Part shown: one piece after another, positions 7,887-16,601 of the stretch | Layout of the letters: every line of letters starts with the position of its first letter | Numbering within the stretch: the first letter of the stretch is position 1 | Assembly (NCBI RefSeq): GCF_007992715.1 | Contig: NZ_BKAU01000005.1 | Coordinates: 248,001 to 312,000 of the forward strand | Direction: 5' to 3' | DNA from: Chitinophaga cymbidii | Lineage (GTDB): Bacteria; Bacteroidota; Bacteroidia; Chitinophagales; Chitinophagaceae | DNA: 64,000 nucleotides | Translations under genes and position numbers: made by a program | The notes under the pieces: model-generated | Databases searched by the model: none | Told to the model about the DNA's origin: nothing | What the model saw: the letters and a program-made list of their open reading frames with translations, nothing else

Positions 7887-8480
7887 ATGCCACAAAGTGA
7901 TATTGAAACAGACTGGTTTGCAAGGATTGCAAATGATGATGAACAGGCTTTCAGGCAGGTTTTTGATCACTATTGGCCCCAGGTATATGGTACCAGTTTA
8001 CACCTGACAAAAAATCCGGAGCAGGCAAAGGACCTTTCGCAGGAGATATTTATCAGGCTCTGGGAAAACCGCTCGAAACTCGGGGATGTGAAGACCCCCG
8101 CTTCCTACCTCTACATTTTATCGAAAAACCTGGTGCTGGACCATCTGCGGAAAAAGGTGTTTGATCCGTCTAATATTGACTTCCTGATACAGTATTTCCA
8201 GGTTACCACACAAACGCCGCAGGAAAAGCTGGAGCTGAACGAGCTGAAAGCTGTTATGGAGCAGGCCGTCAACTCCCTGACCGGTAAAGTAAAAGATGTG
8301 TTTGCATTAAGCAGGCAACAGGGACTCACCCACGAACAGATTGCAGCCCGGTTGAGCATTTCAGTAGTATCTTCCAAAACCTATGTGGTGCGTGCCCTGC
8401 AGCAAATCCGGAAATATATGGAAACCCATGCGGGGGATCGCCTCGTTATTGCAGCGTTGGCTGTTTTGTCCCTTCGCTGA
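7887..8480 (+). CDS. FecI-type ECF RNA polymerase sigma factor
   Basis: 197 residues with sigma region 2 (about 25-95; AKDLSQEIFIRLWENRSKL) and region 4 (about 130-185; LTHEQIAARLSISVVSSKTY). It belongs to the Bacteroidota sigma-70 family that pairs with FecR anti-sigma proteins and SusC transporters bearing STN domains. The C-terminus ends in a short hydrophobic tail, VIAALAVLSLR, a feature shared with two other sigma factors in this window. It is followed by fecR and susC on the same strand, so it should direct transcription of the downstream run. A weak promoter-like pair, CTTG-N20-TATTTTTC, lies about 60 bases upstream. Confidence 0.93.
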   Translation: MPQSDIETDWFARIANDDEQAFRQVFDHYWPQVYGTSLHLTKNPEQAKDLSQEIFIRLWENRSKLGDVKTPASYLYILSKNLVLDHLRKKVFDPSNIDFLIQYFQVTTQTPQEKLELNELKAVMEQAVNSLTGKVKDVFALSRQQGLTHEQIAARLSISVVSSKTYVVRALQQIRKYMETHAGDRLVIAALAVLSLR

Positions 8481-8562
8481 GTACTTTATTTGTCAACCGG
8501 AACAAATTTTTTTATTTTCTTGTCTTAGCCCTGCTTTTTTTCCCGTCTTTAAGAAATAGAAT

Positions 8563-9774
8563 ATGGCAAACTCAAGATTTGAAACCTTACTTCAGAAATT
8601 TGTGAAGGATACCATCAGTCCTGCGGAGGTGCATGAACTGGGTGACCTGATGTCGGCAGCCGGTTCCAATGAGGAATTGGATAATTTTCTGGCAAGTGCT
8701 TACGCGGACAGATCTTTAGCCGTGCATGAAGATTTTGACGGAGAAAAGGTCCGGGAGAAAATCCTGGCGCGGTTGCAGTTCGGGGAACCGCAAAGCGCGC
8801 TGCCGCCGGCGAACGATCGCAGGACCTTCAGGTTACGATGGCTGGCAGCGGCTTGCCTGGCCGGGCTTTTGGGTTTGGCGGCCTGGTTCTGGGCGTTACA
8901 GAAAAATACAGGCAGGGAGGGAATTGATCCCCGGCAGGTAGCCATGGTTGCGTCGCCGCAAACGAACAAGGCAATACTGACCCTGGCAGACGGGAGCGAT
9001 GTATACCTGGATAGTGTCAATAACGGCCAGTTGGCCATTCAGGGGCGGGTTAAACTGCTGAAACTGGGCAATGGGCGGATCGCTTATGAATATAGCAGCG
9101 ATACCACAGATATTGTACATACGGCGCGGGCGGGAATGAACACCTTAACCAACCCGCGAGGCAGTGAAGTAATTGAAATGAAGCTGCCCGACAGCACACG
9201 GGTGTGGCTCAACGTAGGATCGTCCCTTAGTTACCCGGTCGCTTTTGAACACAAGGAGAGGACCGTCATATTGAAAGGGGAAGCCTATTTTGAAGTGGCG
9301 CCGGACAAAACCAAACCCTTCCGGGTAAAAATTACTGACAACACAGAGATCGCAGTGCTGGGAACGCACTTCAATGTGAATGCGTACGAGGATGAGCCCG
9401 CTTTGATGGCCACTTTGCTGGAAGGCGCCATTCAGTTTAAAAAGGATAACAAGCGGCAGTTGCTGCAACCCGGCCAGCAGGTGCGGTCAGGTAAGGACGG
9501 GACCATCAGGCTCGTACCTGATGCAGATATTCAGGCCGTAATGGCCTGGAAAAGAGGCTTCTTCCATTTTGACAAAACGGACCTGCCAACGATCATGCGG
9601 CAAATGGAGCGATGGTATGATGTAACCGTGGAATTCCAGGGCAAGGTGACGGACATGAGATTCAGCGGGGAAATTTCAAGAACGCATGACGCTTTCCAGG
9701 TATTAAAAATACTTGAAGCCTCCGGTGCGCATTTCAAAATAGAGGGGAAAAAAATTATCGTACTGCCAGAATAA
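8563..9774 (+). CDS. FecR-family anti-sigma factor
   Basis: 403 residues. A cytoplasmic N-terminal sigma-binding part (about 1-90) is followed by one transmembrane helix (about 92-112, RWLAAACLAGLLGLAAWFW), a periplasmic FecR domain (about 180-285, with LPDSTRVWLNVGSSLSYP and GEAYFEVAPDKTKPF), and a C-terminal DUF4974-type domain (about 325-403, ERWYDVTVEFQGKVTDMRFS). It would hold the sigma factor at the membrane and release it when the STN domain of the neighbouring SusC signals. The 82 bases before it contain T-rich DNA and a GTCTT box (8545-8549) like those before fecR at 44399 and tlpA at 37360. Confidence 0.93.
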   Translation: MANSRFETLLQKFVKDTISPAEVHELGDLMSAAGSNEELDNFLASAYADRSLAVHEDFDGEKVREKILARLQFGEPQSALPPANDRRTFRLRWLAAACLAGLLGLAAWFWALQKNTGREGIDPRQVAMVASPQTNKAILTLADGSDVYLDSVNNGQLAIQGRVKLLKLGNGRIAYEYSSDTTDIVHTARAGMNTLTNPRGSEVIEMKLPDSTRVWLNVGSSLSYPVAFEHKERTVILKGEAYFEVAPDKTKPFRVKITDNTEIAVLGTHFNVNAYEDEPALMATLLEGAIQFKKDNKRQLLQPGQQVRSGKDGTIRLVPDADIQAVMAWKRGFFHFDKTDLPTIMRQMERWYDVTVEFQGKVTDMRFSGEISRTHDAFQVLKILEASGAHFKIEGKKIIVLPE

Positions 9775-9879
9775 AAAAACAACCAGCGACTTAATATTTT
9801 ATCAACCAGAGAGTATCTGTTTCCGCCTGCATACAGCGGACATGCCATCTCCTGCACCAGACATTTCATCGAATTTAAA

Positions 9880-12800
9880 ATGATGCCAATGAGACTGACC
9901 ATCACATTAATTGCTTTATGCCTATTGCTGCAGTTTCCGGCTTTTTCACAGCGGCGGCCGGTCAAAAAGCTCAGCCTGTCCGTAAAAAACGAACGCCTTG
10001 AAAAAGTACTGAAAGAAATAACGAGGCAAACAGGATATACCGTTTTTTATAACGAGTACATGCCCGCCAAAATGAATGACATCAGGGTTACCCTGACGGT
10101 TAAAGAAGCGGACCTTGCCGCCGTGCTGGACCATTGTTTTAAAGACCAGCCCATCCGCTACCAGGTAGTCGGCGAAGTGATCATCATACAGGAAAGGAAA
10201 GACGCGGAAAGCGCACCGGCAAAGCAGACAGCGGAAGGGCAACAGGTTGTTGTAACCGCTATCAGCGGTGTTGTGTTAAACGAACGGAATGTTGGGATAG
10301 ATAATGTAAATGTAATTGTAAAGCGTACCGGCAAAGGGGTAATAACTACTGAAAAAGGAGAGTTTTACCTGGATAATGTCCGCCTCAATGATACGCTGAC
10401 GGTAAGCTGCATTGGCTATAACACTCTTGAAGCAGCTGCATACCGCTCTGACCGCCGGCCGCTCATCATCAACCTCGTTCAGGCCACCAGTACATTGGAT
10501 GAAGTGGTGCTGACGGCATTTGGTAAAACCAGCCGCAGGCTGGCAACCGGCAACATTACAAAAGTTGGCGGTGAGGAACTGGCGCGGCAACCGGTGATGA
10601 ATCCTCTCCTGGCTTTACAGGGGCGGGTACCGGGCATGGTGGTCACGCCTACTACCGGCTATGCCAGCTCTCCCGTCAGCGTGCAGATCAGGGGGCTGAA
10701 CTCATTAAACAAGGGAGTGCCCTCAGACCCGCTGTATATTGTTGATGGCGTGCCCATCAACGTACTGTCCCTGAATGCAGGGGGAGGGCGCACGGACCGG
10801 GTGTCGCCCGGATATGAACAGAGCCCCCACAATCCAAATTCTCTAACCACCGGCGGGCAAAGCCCGTTGTTCAATATCAATCCGCAGGATATTGAAAGTA
10901 TTGAAGTTTTAAAGGACGCCGATGCCACTGCGGTATATGGCGCCCGTGGCGGCAATGGCATCGTTTTAATTACCACCAAAAAAGGCAAGCCGGGCGCTAC
11001 CCGTTTTGAATTGCAGGTAACCCCCGCCTTTTTTACCATGGGCAGAAACGCCAGGTACTATGACATGCTAAACACGCAGCAATACCTGGCGATGCGGAGG
11101 GAAGCGTTCAAGAACGACGGGCTGACCCCCACTTTGGCCACAGCGCCCGATCTGTTGTACTGGGATACTACCGGCTATACCGACTGGCAGCGGAAACTGA
11201 TGGGTGGCATTGCCAGGACCACAGAGGTCGCCGCAGGCGTATCCGGCGGCAGCGATCAGACCAACTTCAGGATCAGCGCCAACTATACACGGACCACCAA
11301 TACAACGGACCTTTCAGGGGCCACGCAACGGGTTACGGTGTCTTCCAACGTCAGCCATGCTACCCTTAACAGGAAGTTTTCCGTTTCGCTGAGCACAAAT
11401 TTTACTTACAGTAATGTAGATGTAACCCGGGGGTTATTCGGCACTTATGCTCCCAACGGCCCCGGAATATATGATGCAAACGGCTCCCTCAACTGGGCTG
11501 AATGGACGGTAGACGGCCTGTTGCCGGGCGCCAGTGTTTATCCTTTCGGGATATACAAGTCGATGCCAAATCCCCAAACCGGAACAGTACTGTTCAGCAG
11601 CCTTTCCCTGAACTATAAAATAATCAATGGCCTGGATTTTAAACTGGTAACAGGCTACAATTTTTCAAATAACAATACCAGGAATTTCATCACCATTGCC
11701 CAGCAATCGCCTTACGGCAACCCTCAGGGAAGGAATTTCTTTTCCACGACCACTATTTCCGGTCTGACCATTTATCCGCAGCTGGATTACCGGGTGCAGA
11801 TCAGCCGTGGCCTGCTGTCCATTAAGCTGGTGGGGCAGGAAGTGATCAAGAACGCAAGTTCAACTGCGATGATCGGGGCCGGGTATACGTCTGATGCCTT
11901 GATCCAGTCTATCAACGGCGCCACAATTACATTACCCGAGATGCAAGCTGCCAAAAGCAAAGATGCCAGTTTTATTGCCAACGTCAATTATGATTGGGAG
12001 GGAAAATACATCGTTAATCTTGTTGGAACGCGCCAGGGGTCTTCAAAATTCGGACCGGGAAAAAAGTATGGTGATTTTGGATCGGTCGGCCTGGCCTGGA
12101 TCGCTTCAGAAGAAAAATGGCTGAACAAGGCGCTCCCGGATTTTATCAGCCTCGTAAAATTCAGGGGCAGTTACGGGATCAAAGGCAGTGATGCCATTTC
12201 AGACTACCAATATCTGGCGCTCTGGCAAATACAGACAGCGGCCAATAATTACAACGGCCAGTCAACGCTGACGCCTTCTGTAAGGCCCAACCAGCGGTAT
12301 GGGTGGGAAAGCCAGACCAACCTGGAGGGCGCATTCAATATCGGGTTCCTGAACAACAGGTTCACGGCAGAGATCGTGCATTACCGCAACCGCGTGTCCA
12401 ATCAGCTTACCAGTGTGCCAACACCGGGTTATATCAACACGCCCGGTATTACCGGCATTGTGGACAATATACCCCTGGTGCTGCAAAATTCAGGTTGGGA
12501 GGGCGTTGTAATCGCCAGGATGATCCAAACGAAACAATTTGATCTGTCGGCCGCCTTCAATATCAGTCAGAATAAGAATATATTGAAATCCTTTCCCGGT
12601 ATCGAAAACACGCCCTATTTCAGCCAATACAAAGTGGGCCAGTCCATAGATCTGGTGTACCTCTATCACTACCTTGGCATAAACCCGCTGACAGGTGAGT
12701 ATGAGTTTGAAGATTACAACGGTGACTGGAAAGTCAGCGATTACAGTACACAGGTACCAACCACCGGAGACGACGACCGGTATGTTATTGTGAACAGGCT

Positions 12801-13269
12801 GCCGGAATTCTTTGGCGGCATGCATGTCGACGGCAGGTACCGGCAACTGAACTTCGGCCTGGGATTTAGTTACAAAAAGCAAATGGGTCAAAACATCCAT
12901 GCCGGCAAAGCTTTTTCAAACGGCACATTTAACGCAAATGTTCCCGTGGAGTTCTATCGTAATCACTGGCAAAAACCAGGCGATATCGCGGATAATCCTG
13001 CGTTTTCAACAAACAGGAATATCGGCAACTTCCGGAATTCGGATCTGGTGTACAGTGACGCTTCCTATATCCGTTTGAATAACGTTTACCTCAGTCATCC
13101 CTTCCCCCAAACCTGGGTAAAGTACGCTGGTTTAAGAGGCGCCATGCTGGCCTGCGAAGCGTCGAACGTGCTGCTGCTGACAAAATACAACGGACTCGAT
13201 CCTGATGTGCATTCCGGACTGCCGCCGGCCGCCATTTATCGTTTAAAACTGACCTGTCAATTCAAATAG
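9880..13269 (+). CDS. SusC/RagA-type TonB-dependent outer-membrane transporter with STN domain
   Basis: 1129 residues. A signal peptide (about 1-25) precedes an STN domain (about 30-105, LEKVLKEITRQTGYTVFYNE), a carboxypeptidase-D-like domain (about 130-205), a plug with the family block DADATAVYGARGGNGIVLIT, and a 22-strand-type beta-barrel. The STN domain is the contact point for FecR, which fits the sigma/FecR pair upstream. SusC forms the channel, energised by TonB, under a SusD lid. The ligand is unknown: no glycoside hydrolase or peptidase is in the operon. An alternative ATG lies 9 bases downstream. SusD follows after 7 bases. Confidence 0.94.
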   Translation: MMPMRLTITLIALCLLLQFPAFSQRRPVKKLSLSVKNERLEKVLKEITRQTGYTVFYNEYMPAKMNDIRVTLTVKEADLAAVLDHCFKDQPIRYQVVGEVIIIQERKDAESAPAKQTAEGQQVVVTAISGVVLNERNVGIDNVNVIVKRTGKGVITTEKGEFYLDNVRLNDTLTVSCIGYNTLEAAAYRSDRRPLIINLVQATSTLDEVVLTAFGKTSRRLATGNITKVGGEELARQPVMNPLLALQGRVPGMVVTPTTGYASSPVSVQIRGLNSLNKGVPSDPLYIVDGVPINVLSLNAGGGRTDRVSPGYEQSPHNPNSLTTGGQSPLFNINPQDIESIEVLKDADATAVYGARGGNGIVLITTKKGKPGATRFELQVTPAFFTMGRNARYYDMLNTQQYLAMRREAFKNDGLTPTLATAPDLLYWDTTGYTDWQRKLMGGIARTTEVAAGVSGGSDQTNFRISANYTRTTNTTDLSGATQRVTVSSNVSHATLNRKFSVSLSTNFTYSNVDVTRGLFGTYAPNGPGIYDANGSLNWAEWTVDGLLPGASVYPFGIYKSMPNPQTGTVLFSSLSLNYKIINGLDFKLVTGYNFSNNNTRNFITIAQQSPYGNPQGRNFFSTTTISGLTIYPQLDYRVQISRGLLSIKLVGQEVIKNASSTAMIGAGYTSDALIQSINGATITLPEMQAAKSKDASFIANVNYDWEGKYIVNLVGTRQGSSKFGPGKKYGDFGSVGLAWIASEEKWLNKALPDFISLVKFRGSYGIKGSDAISDYQYLALWQIQTAANNYNGQSTLTPSVRPNQRYGWESQTNLEGAFNIGFLNNRFTAEIVHYRNRVSNQLTSVPTPGYINTPGITGIVDNIPLVLQNSGWEGVVIARMIQTKQFDLSAAFNISQNKNILKSFPGIENTPYFSQYKVGQSIDLVYLYHYLGINPLTGEYEFEDYNGDWKVSDYSTQVPTTGDDDRYVIVNRLPEFFGGMHVDGRYRQLNFGLGFSYKKQMGQNIHAGKAFSNGTFNANVPVEFYRNHWQKPGDIADNPAFSTNRNIGNFRNSDLVYSDASYIRLNNVYLSHPFPQTWVKYAGLRGAMLACEASNVLLLTKYNGLDPDVHSGLPPAAIYRLKLTCQFK

Positions 13270-13276
13270 AAAAGCC

Positions 13277-14770
13277 ATGAGATGTTCTTGCATATATCTG
13301 GGAAAGTCAACAGCCGGTCTTGTTCTGCTGTTAGTTCTGGCGGGCTGCCTGTTCAGCACGGCATCCTGTAAAAAGCTGGTGGATATTTCAGACCCCGTGG
13401 ATAAAATAACCTCCGGGACCGCCTTCAGTTCTGACGAGCTGGCCGGAATGGCCATGAATGGTGTTTACACCACTTTGATGACCAGCGGCTTTGTGAAACG
13501 CCCTATTACCCTGCATGCGTCGCTTTCATCCGATGAGCTGTTACGGGTGAATGCTATTGCATTTGGCCCTGAGGCCCTCCTGGCAGCTAACCGCCTGAGC
13601 CTGGAAGGTGTTGCCCCGGATGCCGGTTTTATTACAGACGCCACGTGGAATGCCGGGTATGCGGTGATCTATGCCGCCAATGCGGTGATCGAGGGCATTG
13701 CCGCATCCACCTCAGGCGACCTGCACGAGCCCGTTCGCAAGGTGCTCACGGCCGAAGCAAAATGCATCCGCGCCCTCTGCTATTTTTATCTCGTTAATTT
13801 TTACGGGGACGTTCCAATCGTGTCAACTACCGAATATAGCGACGCAGCCCTGATTGCACGCAGCAGCACGCAGCAGGTTTACGAGTTCATCATCGCCGAC
13901 CTGAAAGAGGCAGAGGCGGCGCTGCCGGGAGACTATGCCGCGTCCGGAGGGGAAAGGATCAGGGTCAACAAATGGGCCGCGGCGGGCCTGCTGGCTAAAG
14001 CATACCTGTTTAACGGAAATTATCCGGAGGCAGTTGCCGCGGCCGGCAGGGTGATCGGTAATTCCGGATTGTATGGCCTGGAACGGAACCTCGATAGCGT
14101 TTTTCTGAAAAACAGCCGGGAGGCTATCTTTCAGTTTAAGCAAAATACAAGTGATGTTAGCTTGGGAAACGCAACAGACGATGGGCTTGCTTTGCTTCCC
14201 TTCAGTCTTACCAGCCCCGCTATCGGATATTGCCTGTCAAATGAGCTGTTGGGCGCATTTGATCCTTCCGACAAACGGAGGGACCGCTGGGTAGACAGCA
14301 TCGTTGTTGCTGCCGGTTCCCGAACGGATACGTTCTTCTACGTTGCGAAGTATAAAACGGGGCAATACAACAGGGTGCGGAATGCGGTTCCCACAGAATA
14401 TTATATGCTGCTCCGCCTCGCTGAAATGTACCTGGTAAGGGCGGATGCCAATGCAAGGGCCAGTGCAGCGCAGCCGGCAGCAGCCGTGGAGGATTTAAAT
14501 ACCATCAGGGCCAGGGCCGGCCTCCCCGCATTGCCTTCTTCCTTATCCGGAGAAGCGCTGCTTGCCGCCGTGGCGCGCGAATGGCAAACCGAATTTTTTT
14601 GTGAAAAGGGGCAGCGCTGGTTCAATTTGAAACGCACCGGCAAGGCCAGGAGCGTACTTTCGGCAATACCTGCAAAGCAGCCATGGGCTGGGGATGAGCA
14701 ATTGCTGTATCCCATCCCTCCCAAAGATATCAACTTTAATCCCAGGTTAAAACAGAACCCGGGGTATTGA
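13277..14770 (+). CDS. SusD/RagB-type surface lipoprotein
   Basis: 497 residues. A long N-terminal signal ends in a lipobox, STASC, with the lipidated Cys near residue 32. The helical TPR-rich SusD fold is indicated by AKCIRALCYFYLVNFYGDVP (about 155-175), RVNKWAAAGLLAKAYLF (about 225-245) and the closing block WQTEFFCEKGQRWFNLKRTG (about 435-455) before LYPIPPKDINFNPRLKQNPGY at the C-terminus. It would form the ligand-binding lid over the SusC at 9880, which ends 7 bases upstream. Nothing in the sequence names the ligand. Confidence 0.93.
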   Translation: MRCSCIYLGKSTAGLVLLLVLAGCLFSTASCKKLVDISDPVDKITSGTAFSSDELAGMAMNGVYTTLMTSGFVKRPITLHASLSSDELLRVNAIAFGPEALLAANRLSLEGVAPDAGFITDATWNAGYAVIYAANAVIEGIAASTSGDLHEPVRKVLTAEAKCIRALCYFYLVNFYGDVPIVSTTEYSDAALIARSSTQQVYEFIIADLKEAEAALPGDYAASGGERIRVNKWAAAGLLAKAYLFNGNYPEAVAAAGRVIGNSGLYGLERNLDSVFLKNSREAIFQFKQNTSDVSLGNATDDGLALLPFSLTSPAIGYCLSNELLGAFDPSDKRRDRWVDSIVVAAGSRTDTFFYVAKYKTGQYNRVRNAVPTEYYMLLRLAEMYLVRADANARASAAQPAAAVEDLNTIRARAGLPALPSSLSGEALLAAVAREWQTEFFCEKGQRWFNLKRTGKARSVLSAIPAKQPWAGDEQLLYPIPPKDINFNPRLKQNPGY

Positions 14771-14830
14771 TCAGATCAACACTGCCATGTCCGGAAACCG
14801 GAACTGACCACATCGTAAATAAAATTCGAC

Positions 14831-15598
14831 ATGAGAAAATTGCTTTGTTTTTTTATAGTACTGACCGGTATCATAGGGTTTGCTTCCTGCACAAGAGAGC
14901 AGCTCAAGCCGGATGGCACTGCCTCCCTCACGATTGTTAACGCGCTCATAGATACCGGTTACCAGTCGCTCATGCTAACGTCCAGCGAATTGGCCGGACC
15001 GCCACAAACAGCTGTCCCGCCTACGCTCTCCAAGGCAGTATCCGGTGGGGGATACGAATACGGGTTTTTGTCCGGCAAAAGAACTGTTTACCTCTACGCC
15101 GTCCGGAATGACAAATTGGTAAGCGGTCCGCCATTGATCAACCTGGACATTGAATTTCCCAGCGGATATATCGGCAGCCTGTTTATTGCAGGTACATTAG
15201 ATAAACCGGATACGCTGCTGGTGAAAGATCAGCCGCTTTATTTCCCGCCTGCGGATAGCGGTATGGGCCTGCGCTTCGTCAACCTCGCGCAGGGCGGCCT
15301 TCCCGTTAGTGTGAATATAAAAGGGCAGGCCGATGGCGCCGAGGTTAATCACCTGCCTTTTAAAGGCATCACGGCATTTAAAAGATATGCGGCCAACGCC
15401 GCTACCGGCAGTTATGTATTTGAATTCAGGAACAGCGGCACCGGCGAGTTGCTGACCAGCTTTACCATCAGTAATGTAAACAATCCCGGTACGGCATCTC
15501 CCAATCTCTGGCGCTACCGGAATTTCACCCTGGTATTGTGCGGTGAGGCGGGTTCGTCCCTGACGCCACTTTCCGCGGTCATCGTAAAAAACCACTAA
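14831..15598 (+). CDS. Exported lipoprotein, DUF4397-like
   Basis: 255 residues with a lipoprotein signal (IIGFASC, Cys near residue 20). The rest is predicted to be beta-rich. The segment MGLRFVNLAQGGLPVSVNIK and the following strands resemble the DUF4397 immunoglobulin-like repeat often found in Bacteroidota surface lipoproteins. That family assignment is from pattern memory only. It sits between SusD (60 bases upstream) and a GldA-like ATPase (16 bases downstream), all same strand, so it is probably a surface accessory protein of the SusC/SusD complex. The biochemical role is unknown. Confidence 0.6.
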   Translation: MRKLLCFFIVLTGIIGFASCTREQLKPDGTASLTIVNALIDTGYQSLMLTSSELAGPPQTAVPPTLSKAVSGGGYEYGFLSGKRTVYLYAVRNDKLVSGPPLINLDIEFPSGYIGSLFIAGTLDKPDTLLVKDQPLYFPPADSGMGLRFVNLAQGGLPVSVNIKGQADGAEVNHLPFKGITAFKRYAANAATGSYVFEFRNSGTGELLTSFTISNVNNPGTASPNLWRYRNFTLVLCGEAGSSLTPLSAVIVKNH

Positions 15599-15614
15599 TG
15601 CAAATCAATCACAC

Positions 15615-16535
15615 ATGGCATCTATTTTAAAAACAGCGCACCTTTCTCACCGGTATGGCTCTTCCTGGGCTATCCGTGATATCAATATCGAAATTGAACG
15701 ATCCGGGATCATTGGTTTGCTGGGCTCCAACGGGGCCGGTAAATCCACTACCATGAATATTATTTGTGGGGTGCTGAACCAGACAGAGGGACAGGTATGG
15801 CTCAATGGCATTGATCTGGAAAAAGATCCCGTTGAAGCCAAAAAACATATCGGCTTCCTGCCGCAAACCCCGCCTTTGTACCCGGACTTCACCATCGACG
15901 AATATCTTTCCTATTCCGCGCAGTTGCGGCTGATCAGCAAAGACAAAATTAAAAAGGCGGTGGAAGAAGTGAAGGAACGCTGCGGGATTGCCGCTTTAAG
16001 CTCCCGGCTGATCCGCAATCTGTCAGGCGGGTACAAGCAGCGGGTAGGCATTGCTCAGGCGCTGATCCATAAACCCAGCCTGCTGGTGCTGGATGAGCCC
16101 ACCAACGGTCTCGATCCCAACCAGCTGATAGAAGCCCGGAAACTGATCAAGGAAATTTCCAGGGACCATGCCGTGCTGCTTTCTTCCCATATACTGTCTG
16201 AAATTCAGCTGCTCTGCAACAGCATTACAATGATTGAAAGTGGAAGGATCGTGTTTGCGGATACGATGGATGCTTTTGATAACTACCTGCAACCGCAAAG
16301 CATATTGATGAGAATGGAAAATCCGCCCGTTAAATCGCAGTTGCTGGATATAGCCGGGGTGAAAAGAGTGGAGTTTCTGACAAGCAAGCAGGTGCGCGTG
16401 TATGTGGAAGGTGATGCCAACGAAATTGCCGAGGAACTGAGCAAAACAGGCGCACTGAGCGGCTGGCGGCTCAGGGAGATCAGCTTTGACAAAGGGCTCC
16501 TCGACGATACATTTAAACAACTTTCAAAAAAATAG
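15615..16535 (+). CDS. ABC transporter ATP-binding protein, GldA-like
   Basis: 306 residues. Walker A is GSNGAGKST (37-45), the signature is LSGGYKQRVGIAQAL, and Walker B/D-loop is LLVLDEPTNGLDP. A C-terminal extension of about 80 residues (NPPVKSQLLDIAGVKRVEFL onward) is typical of ABC-2 exporter ATPases such as GldA. GldA with GldFG is linked to gliding in Flavobacterium, but many Bacteroidota carry non-gliding copies. Here the gene lies inside a SusC/SusD operon directly before a GldFG-like fusion, so a role in moving a substrate linked to that uptake system is inferred. No other gliding genes are in the window. Confidence 0.9.
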   Translation: MASILKTAHLSHRYGSSWAIRDINIEIERSGIIGLLGSNGAGKSTTMNIICGVLNQTEGQVWLNGIDLEKDPVEAKKHIGFLPQTPPLYPDFTIDEYLSYSAQLRLISKDKIKKAVEEVKERCGIAALSSRLIRNLSGGYKQRVGIAQALIHKPSLLVLDEPTNGLDPNQLIEARKLIKEISRDHAVLLSSHILSEIQLLCNSITMIESGRIVFADTMDAFDNYLQPQSILMRMENPPVKSQLLDIAGVKRVEFLTSKQVRVYVEGDANEIAEELSKTGALSGWRLREISFDKGLLDDTFKQLSKK

Positions 16536-16601
16536 GCCGGCGTCCGCCGCAACAAACACCGGAACGGATCTATCAAATTCATCACCAACAATTCATAGTT
16601 C

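Noticed and set aside
9775-9879. A possible minus-strand terminator before SusC 9880, by analogy with the other three leaders
   Set aside because: There is an A-run (9774-9781), but the bases after it do not form a stem; only a weak TCCGC/GCGGA pair occurs further on.
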